Source: a virus | Virus record (IMG/VR): IMGVR_UViG_3300008120_000811 | Span: 1-21,704 of that record | Strand: one strand, 5' to 3' | Length of the DNA: 21,704 nt | Shown: positions 21,704-21,704 of the stretch, piece after piece | Layout of the letters: every line of letters starts with the position of its first letter | Position numbering within the stretch: the first letter of the stretch is position 1 | Program-made: the position numbers and the translations under genes | Notes under the pieces: model-generated | Seen by the model: only the letters and a program-made list of their open reading frames with translations | The model's database searches: none | What the model was told of the DNA's origin: nothing

Positions 21704-21704
21704 G

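Overview
The window is a continuous stretch of the structural and packaging region of a tailed double-stranded DNA phage (or prophage). I count 19 genes, all on the minus strand, so they are read from the right edge towards the left. A P22-type portal, a nozzle/stabilisation-like tail protein, a short tubular adaptor-like protein, several putative ejection proteins and the absence of any tape-measure, sheath or tail-tube gene all point to a short-tailed (podovirus-like) virion. No integrase, repressor, replication, lysis or tRNA gene is visible, so lifestyle cannot be judged. The host cannot be fixed from the sequence; GC-rich Proteobacteria-like codon use is only a weak hint.

Right edge to 16.5 kb, packaging: a gene end of uncertain frame (21428-21703), an unrecognised 442-residue protein (20072-21400), the large terminase (18741-20075) and the portal (16537-18741). 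16.5 to 13.2 kb: two small beta-rich virion proteins, a long fibre-like protein with nine LYTN..TFY repeats whose C-terminal end lies in the -1 frame, a 58-residue basic protein and a 110-residue conserved phage protein. 13.2 to 10.3 kb, head: scaffold (12118-13212), a hairpin-rich leader, major capsid (10944-11927), a terminator with a competing antiterminator-like stem, a small decoration-like protein (10345-10851) and a second terminator.

10.3 to 6.3 kb, neck and tail: a 203-residue coiled-coil protein, a head-tail adaptor/tubular-like protein, the nozzle-like protein and a proline-rich protein with an internal duplication. 6.3 kb to left edge, ejection and host contact: a GNAT-like small protein, an 830-residue repeat protein with a C-terminal peptidase S74-type chaperone domain, three proteins that look like an internal-virion/DNA-ejection set, and the start of a tail fibre running off the left edge.

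Genes are packed with 1-4 nt stop/start overlaps (ATGA, GTGA, TAATG, TGATG), so translational coupling is expected throughout. The only real intergenic spaces surround the capsid and decoration genes, where the RNA structures sit. The most interesting points are the frameshifted fibre gene, the capsid-decoration attenuator-like structure, and the exact 14 x 18-residue array in the S74 protein.
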